From contig CAIZEI010000062.1 in the NCBI GenBank assembly GCA_903931945.1, forward strand, positions 1-64,000: a stretch of 64,000 nucleotides of DNA. Reading direction: 5' to 3'. This DNA is from an uncultured Hyphomicrobiales bacterium. Its GTDB lineage: Bacteria > Pseudomonadota > Alphaproteobacteria > Rhizobiales > Beijerinckiaceae. The notes beneath the pieces were generated by a model that searched no databases, was not told the DNA's origin, and saw nothing but the letters and a program-made list of their open reading frames with translations. Made by a program: the position numbers and the translations under genes. Of this stretch, positions 60,752 to 64,000 are shown piece by piece; position 1 is the stretch's first letter, and every line of letters begins with the position of its first letter.

Positions 60752-62265
60752 CAGGCTAAGGGCAGGCTGGCGCGGCCTGCCGACTGCTCAATGACATTTG
60801 CAAGGGAGAACAGCGTCTCCTCGCCAAACGGTCGTCCAATGAGCTGCAACCCCAGCGGCAGACCCTCGCGCGACACTCCGGCTGGTAGCGCAATACCCGG
60901 CAACCCCGCCATATTCACTGTCACCGTGAATACGTCATTGAGATACATTTCCACCGGATCGGAAGAACCCTTTTCGCCAATGCCGAATGCGGGCGATGGC
61001 GTCGCCGGCGTCAGAATAGCGTCAACGCCATTGGCATAGGCCGTTTCAAAGTCCTGCCGGATCAGCGTGCGAATCTTTTGCGCGCGCACATAATAAGCGT
61101 CGTAATAGCCTGCCGAGAGGACATAGGTTCCGATCATCACGCGGCGACGGACTTCCGCGCCAAAGCCTGCCCGGCGGGTCTGCTCATACATGTCGGAAAT
61201 GTCGCGGCCCGGGACGCGGAGGCCATAGCGCACGCCATCGTAGCGCGCGAGATTGGAAGAGGCTTCCGCCGGCGCGACAATATAATACGCGGGCAAGGCG
61301 TATCTGGTATGCGGCAACGAAATATCGACGATCTCGGCGCCCGCGTTGCGCAGGCAATCCACACCCTTCAGCCAGAGAGCCTCGATCTCGGCGGGCATCC
61401 CCTCGATCCGGTATTCTTTTGGAATGCCAATCTTCAATCCTTTGACCGAACGTCCAACCGCTGCTTCGTAATCTGGAACCGGCGCGTCCACGCTGGTGGC
61501 GTCCTTCGCATCATGTCCCGCCATCGAACGGAGCATGATGGCGCAATCGAGGGTCGTGCGCGCAATCGGACCGGCCTGATCCAGCGACGACGCAAAAGCC
61601 ACCATGCCCCAACGCGAACACCGCCCATAGGTGGGTTTGATGCCGACCGTGCCGGTAAAAGCAGCTGGTTGACGGATCGAGCCGCCGGTATCGGACGCCG
61701 TCGCAGCCAGACACAGATGCGCGGCGACGGCGCTCGCAGAACCGCCGGACGATCCGCCGGGGGTGAGCAGGCCTATCTTGTCCTTCGTCATCAATGCGGC
61801 GCGCGCAGCGCCCACATCCGCGCCTGTTGGCAACCAGGGCGATGCGACGGGTCCATAATAAGATGTCTCATTCGCCGACCCCATGGCGAATTCGTCCATG
61901 TTCAGCTTGCCGAGCATCACCGCGCCATCACGCCAGAGGTGCGACGTCACCGTCGATTCATAGGCGGGCTTGAAGCCGTCGAGTATATGACTGCACGCCT
62001 GCGTATGCACGCCCTCGGTCGCGTAAAGGTCCTTGACGCCCAGCGGCAACCCTTCAAGCGCGCCTGCTTCGCCCTTTGCGATGCGCGCGTCGGAGGCGTT
62101 CGCCATCGCCAGCGCCTTGTCAGGCGTTTCGCAGACAAAGGCGTTCAGATGGCGAGCCTTCTCCACGGCCTCTATATGCGCGCGGGTCAGCTCGACTGCC
62201 GATATTTTTTTAGCGCGTAAAGCATCGCGTGCGTCGGCCAGCGTCAAATGGGTGAGTTCGCTCAT
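60745..62265 (-). CDS. gatA: Asp-tRNA(Asn)/Glu-tRNA(Gln) amidotransferase subunit A
   Basis: A 506-residue amidase-signature enzyme that supplies ammonia for transamidation. The catalytic triad is visible: Lys in [11 protein letters not shown], Ser in [13 protein letters not shown] and the nucleophile Ser in [16 protein letters not shown]. It starts 2 bases after the gatC stop on the same strand. The C-terminal region ends RASLPLAWW. With gatC and gatB it forms the GatCAB complex for indirect Gln/Asn-tRNA synthesis. Confidence 0.94.
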   Translation of the reverse strand: MSELTHLTLADARDALRAKKISAVELTRAHIEAVEKARHLNAFVCETPDKALAMANASDARIAKGEAGALEGLPLGVKDLYATEGVHTQACSHILDGFKPAYESTVTSHLWRDGAVMLGKLNMDEFAMGSANETSYYGPVASPWLPTGADVGAARAALMTKDKIGLLTPGGSSGGSASAVAAHLCLAATASDTGGSIRQPAAFTGTVGIKPTYGRCSRWGMVAFASSLDQAGPIARTTLDCAIMLRSMAGHDAKDATSVDAPVPDYEAAVGRSVKGLKIGIPKEYRIEGMPAEIEALWLKGVDCLRNAGAEIVDISLPHTRYALPAYYIVAPAEASSNLARYDGVRYGLRVPGRDISDMYEQTRRAGFGAEVRRRVMIGTYVLSAGYYDAYYVRAQKIRTLIRQDFETAYANGVDAILTPATPSPAFGIGEKGSSDPVEMYLNDVFTVTVNMAGLPGIALPAGVSREGLPLGLQLIGRPFGEETLFSLANVIEQSAGRASLPLAWW

Positions 62266-62267
62266 AT

Positions 62268-62555
62268 CTATTCAATCACTTTTGGCACGACAAAAAAACC
62301 GTCTTCGCTGACAGGCGCATTGCCGACGACAGCAGCGGTTCCCGCATGATCGGTAATCGCGTCGGCGCGCCATTCCATCTGCATTGGAATGACTGATGTC
62401 ATCGGTTCGACGCCGGAGACATCGACGGCGTTTAAATCCTCGACAAACGCCAGCATGGCGTTGAGTTCGCGCTGAAGATGAGGTACTTCCTCTTCGCGCA
62501 CAGCTATGCGCGCGAGATGCGCGATACGACGGACGGTCGATTGATCGACGGACAT
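62268..62555 (-). CDS. gatC: Asp-tRNA(Asn)/Glu-tRNA(Gln) amidotransferase subunit C
   Basis: A 95-residue small subunit. The start [19 protein letters not shown] is typical, followed by [23 protein letters not shown] and a C-terminal [15 protein letters not shown] 62555 has AGGAAAG upstream; the ORF extension to 62648 is rejected. It stabilises GatA and heads the gatCA operon, divergent from ruvX. Confidence 0.94.
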   Translation of the reverse strand: MSVDQSTVRRIAHLARIAVREEEVPHLQRELNAMLAFVEDLNAVDVSGVEPMTSVIPMQMEWRADAITDHAGTAAVVGNAPVSEDGFFVVPKVIE

Positions 62556-62760
62556 GGTTGCGAGCTTTCCTGCTTGATGGCAACGCCTATAGCATCGCGG
62601 GCTTTGGCGAGGCAATGCGGGCGATCGTGCGCCCGTTTTCCAATTCACTCCGGGTCATGGCTGTCAAAAATCAAAGTCAACCGCGCGAAATGTCGAGCCG
62701 CCTGTTATGTATTGGCAGTCTCCAATAGCCTTGGCGTTCCCGTCATGTTAGCCCTCCACG

Positions 62761-63255
62761 ATGACATCGCAGTCACTCACGCTTGAAGGCCTGGCGGCGA
62801 CCCTGCCCGCCAAAGGACGGTTGATGGGGCTCGATCTTGGCACGCAGACCATTGGCGTCGCCATATCCGATGTCGAGCGCCGGCTTGCAACGCCGGTCGA
62901 AACCATCGCCCGAGTCAAATTCCGCAAGGACGTCGAAAATCTGATCAAGCTCGCGGACGCCCGACAGGCGCTCGCCTTTATCATTGGCCTGCCGCTGAAC
63001 ATGGATGGCAGCGAAGGCCCGCGCGCGCAGGCGACCCGGGCGTTTGTGCGCAACTGCGCGCCGCTGGACCACCGACCTTTCATCTTTTGGGATGAGCGCC
63101 TGTCCACCGCCGCCGTCACGCGCGCGCTGATCGATCAGGACGCCTCGCGCGCCCGGCGCGCTGAAGTCGTCGACCGCATGGCGGCGGCCTATATTCTTCA
63201 GGGCGCGCTCGACAGGCTGAAGCGCCTGACGCCGCCAGGCGCTTCACAAGATTAG
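62761..63255 (+). CDS. ruvX: RuvX/YqgF Holliday-junction resolvase-like nuclease
   Basis: A 164-residue RNase H-fold protein. Motifs: LMGLDLGTQTIGVAISD with the first catalytic Asp, FIIGLPLNMDGSEGPRA, and IFWDERLSTAAVTRALI. YqgF proteins process pre-16S rRNA 5' ends and may act on junctions. The ATG at 62761 has no clear Shine-Dalgarno, so translation may be weak or leaderless-like. Divergent from gatC by about 205 bases. Confidence 0.9.
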   Translation: MTSQSLTLEGLAATLPAKGRLMGLDLGTQTIGVAISDVERRLATPVETIARVKFRKDVENLIKLADARQALAFIIGLPLNMDGSEGPRAQATRAFVRNCAPLDHRPFIFWDERLSTAAVTRALIDQDASRARRAEVVDRMAAAYILQGALDRLKRLTPPGASQD

Positions 63256-63464
63256 CCGGACGCGACCGAACCGGGCAGCATGCTCGCCGGAATGACTTTT
63301 ATGTTCAGTTTCCTTATAATTCAATTAGTTGACTTGGATCTGAAAGGGGCGAGCCATAGCGGCAGACATTTTTAGTGTATTTTGTACTTGTTGCAATTAA
63401 AGGTTGTGTTACGCTCGCCATGTTGATTTGCTGCACTTCAGAACCAGAATGGTCCGAGGCCGAA

Positions 63465-63725
63465 ATGAGCATGTCCAGCGCCCGAAAACATCCGCTCTAC
63501 CGCAGGAAAAGCCCACGCGAACCCGCCACTTCGCATCTGACCAGAGAAACCCGTGAGGCCGCCCAGGCCGAAGTCGCTGGCTACATCGCACACATGTCCG
63601 CCGAGATGATGGTGATGGCGGCCAGGGCCAACCTGGACCTGCTCTCCTATCTCCTTTCCATCGCCCGGACCGAAGCGGAGACAGTCGCTCACCGGGGGGG
63701 CAGTCATCCCCCCGGAATCGGCTGA
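63465..63725 (+). CDS. small conserved alphaproteobacterial-type protein, unknown
   Basis: An 86-residue protein; ATG 63465 follows GAGG, and the extension to 63375 is not favoured. After a basic, disordered N-terminus ([13 protein letters not shown]) comes one amphipathic helix, [37 protein letters not shown] in parts ([19 protein letters not shown]), a pattern I recall from short rhizobial proteins without known function. Its 3' end overlaps the convergent dprA end by 22 bases. Confidence 0.55.
   Translation: MSMSSARKHPLYRRKSPREPATSHLTRETREAAQAEVAGYIAHMSAEMMVMAARANLDLLSYLLSIARTEAETVAHRGGSHPPGIG
63692..63715. terminator. hairpin at the convergent gene ends
   Basis: An eight-base-pair perfect GC stem (63692-63699 with 63708-63715) has an eight-base loop that contains the dprA stop codon (63704-63706). 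It lies inside both overlapping coding ends. No T run follows, so it may slow polymerase in both directions, without intrinsic termination. Confidence 0.4.
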
Positions 63726-64000
63726 ACCGCGCCGCCGGTGTCGCCTGGCGTCTCGGGCAGAAGCGAAACGAGCCCGCCGCCGTGGCGCTCGATCCGGCCG
63801 GACAGTTCCATATCTACAAGCATTGCGCGAACACTGGCGACGGGCGCGCCACTCGCGCGGGCAAGATCGTCAAGGGTCACCGGCGCAGGTCCAAGCAGAC
63901 CCAGAATCATCTCGTGCGTGACGCCCGCAGGAGATGGCGACCGTCTGGCGCCATTCACCGGCAACGGCGGTCCAGGCTCATCCATTTCATGACCCGCCTG
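63704..64000 (-). CDS. dprA: DNA processing protein DprA, C-terminal winged-helix part (truncated by window edge)
   Basis: The frame is open to the right edge (Q-A-G-H-E precede the first Met at 63985), so only the last about 98 codons are seen. The segment [20 protein letters not shown] with [23 protein letters not shown] is the DprA_WH domain that closes DprA/Smf proteins, after a Pro-rich linker. DprA loads RecA on incoming single-stranded DNA in transformation. The Rossmann core must lie beyond base 64000. Confidence 0.8.
   Translation of the reverse strand, partial: QAGHEMDEPGPPLPVNGARRSPSPAGVTHEMILGLLGPAPVTLDDLARASGAPVASVRAMLVDMELSGRIERHGGGLVSLLPETPGDTGGAVQPIPGG

Overview
The window is high-GC, densely packed bacterial DNA with alphaproteobacterial gene content, most likely order Hyphomicrobiales (Rhizobiales). 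Supporting signs are a TrcR (DUF1013) cell-cycle regulator, a PdhS/PleC-like soluble PAS kinase, an RSH enzyme next to rpoZ, smpB-dapA-slt, gatCAB, paired phasins (polyhydroxyalkanoate storage), an HpnK-like deacetylase and many Bug-type receptors. A relative of Beijerinckiaceae or Methylocystaceae is a guess from protein flavour only. No rRNA, CRISPR array, prophage, transposase or integrase was seen.

Layout. 1-3676: a headless barrel-like fragment, a small membrane protein, a glycosyltransferase and an atypical ClC channel. 3753-23191: an accessory catabolic/uptake block. It holds a GST, a DHDPS-family lyase, two bicupins, a VOC protein, two flavin-dependent (LLM) monooxygenases, two MetE-like zinc methyltransferases, six Bug (TTT-type) solute-binding proteins and one leaderless NMT1-like protein, yet no TctA/TctB or ABC permease gene. 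A ParDE toxin-antitoxin cassette sits inside the block, bracketed by a 64-bp direct repeat of the 3' end of the second bicupin gene. 23371-27415: an unknown protein, a RecD/Dda-like helicase and an orphan CoxL-type molybdenum hydroxylase large subunit. 27419-33736: the PAS kinase, two phasins, and a NicO metal exporter/importer with DUF1007.

34064-40726: a solitary Mrr-like nuclease, TrcR, a SulP transporter, an HpnK/ChbG deacetylase, a chemoreceptor and Fe/Mn superoxide dismutase. 40803-42838: two tandem iron-type solute-binding proteins without permease genes. 42911-52489: core genes rsh, rpoZ, a NYN nuclease, family 5 UDG, smpB, dapA, slt and an alpha/beta hydrolase. 52552-56375: a probable envelope pair, a multi-repeat OmpA-domain lipoprotein plus a membrane-anchored protein with three helix-hairpin-helix-like domains. 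56584-64000: tRNA-Ser(GCU), an H1-histone-like protein, gatB, a decayed FitAB/VapBC module carrying two frameshifts, gatA, gatC, ruvX, a small conserved protein and the 3' end of dprA.

How the parts may work together (inference). The 3.7-23 kb block looks like a peripheral pathway for aromatic or organosulfur/methylated compounds: many periplasmic receptors offer ligand choice and the cytoplasmic enzymes (LLM oxygenases, bicupins, aldolase-like lyase, methyl transfer) process the substrate. No single substrate can be deduced from sequence alone. The strongest curiosities are the repeat-flanked ParDE cassette, the double-frameshifted FitAB module with a G7 tract, the permease-less receptor array, and the OmpA/HhH envelope pair.
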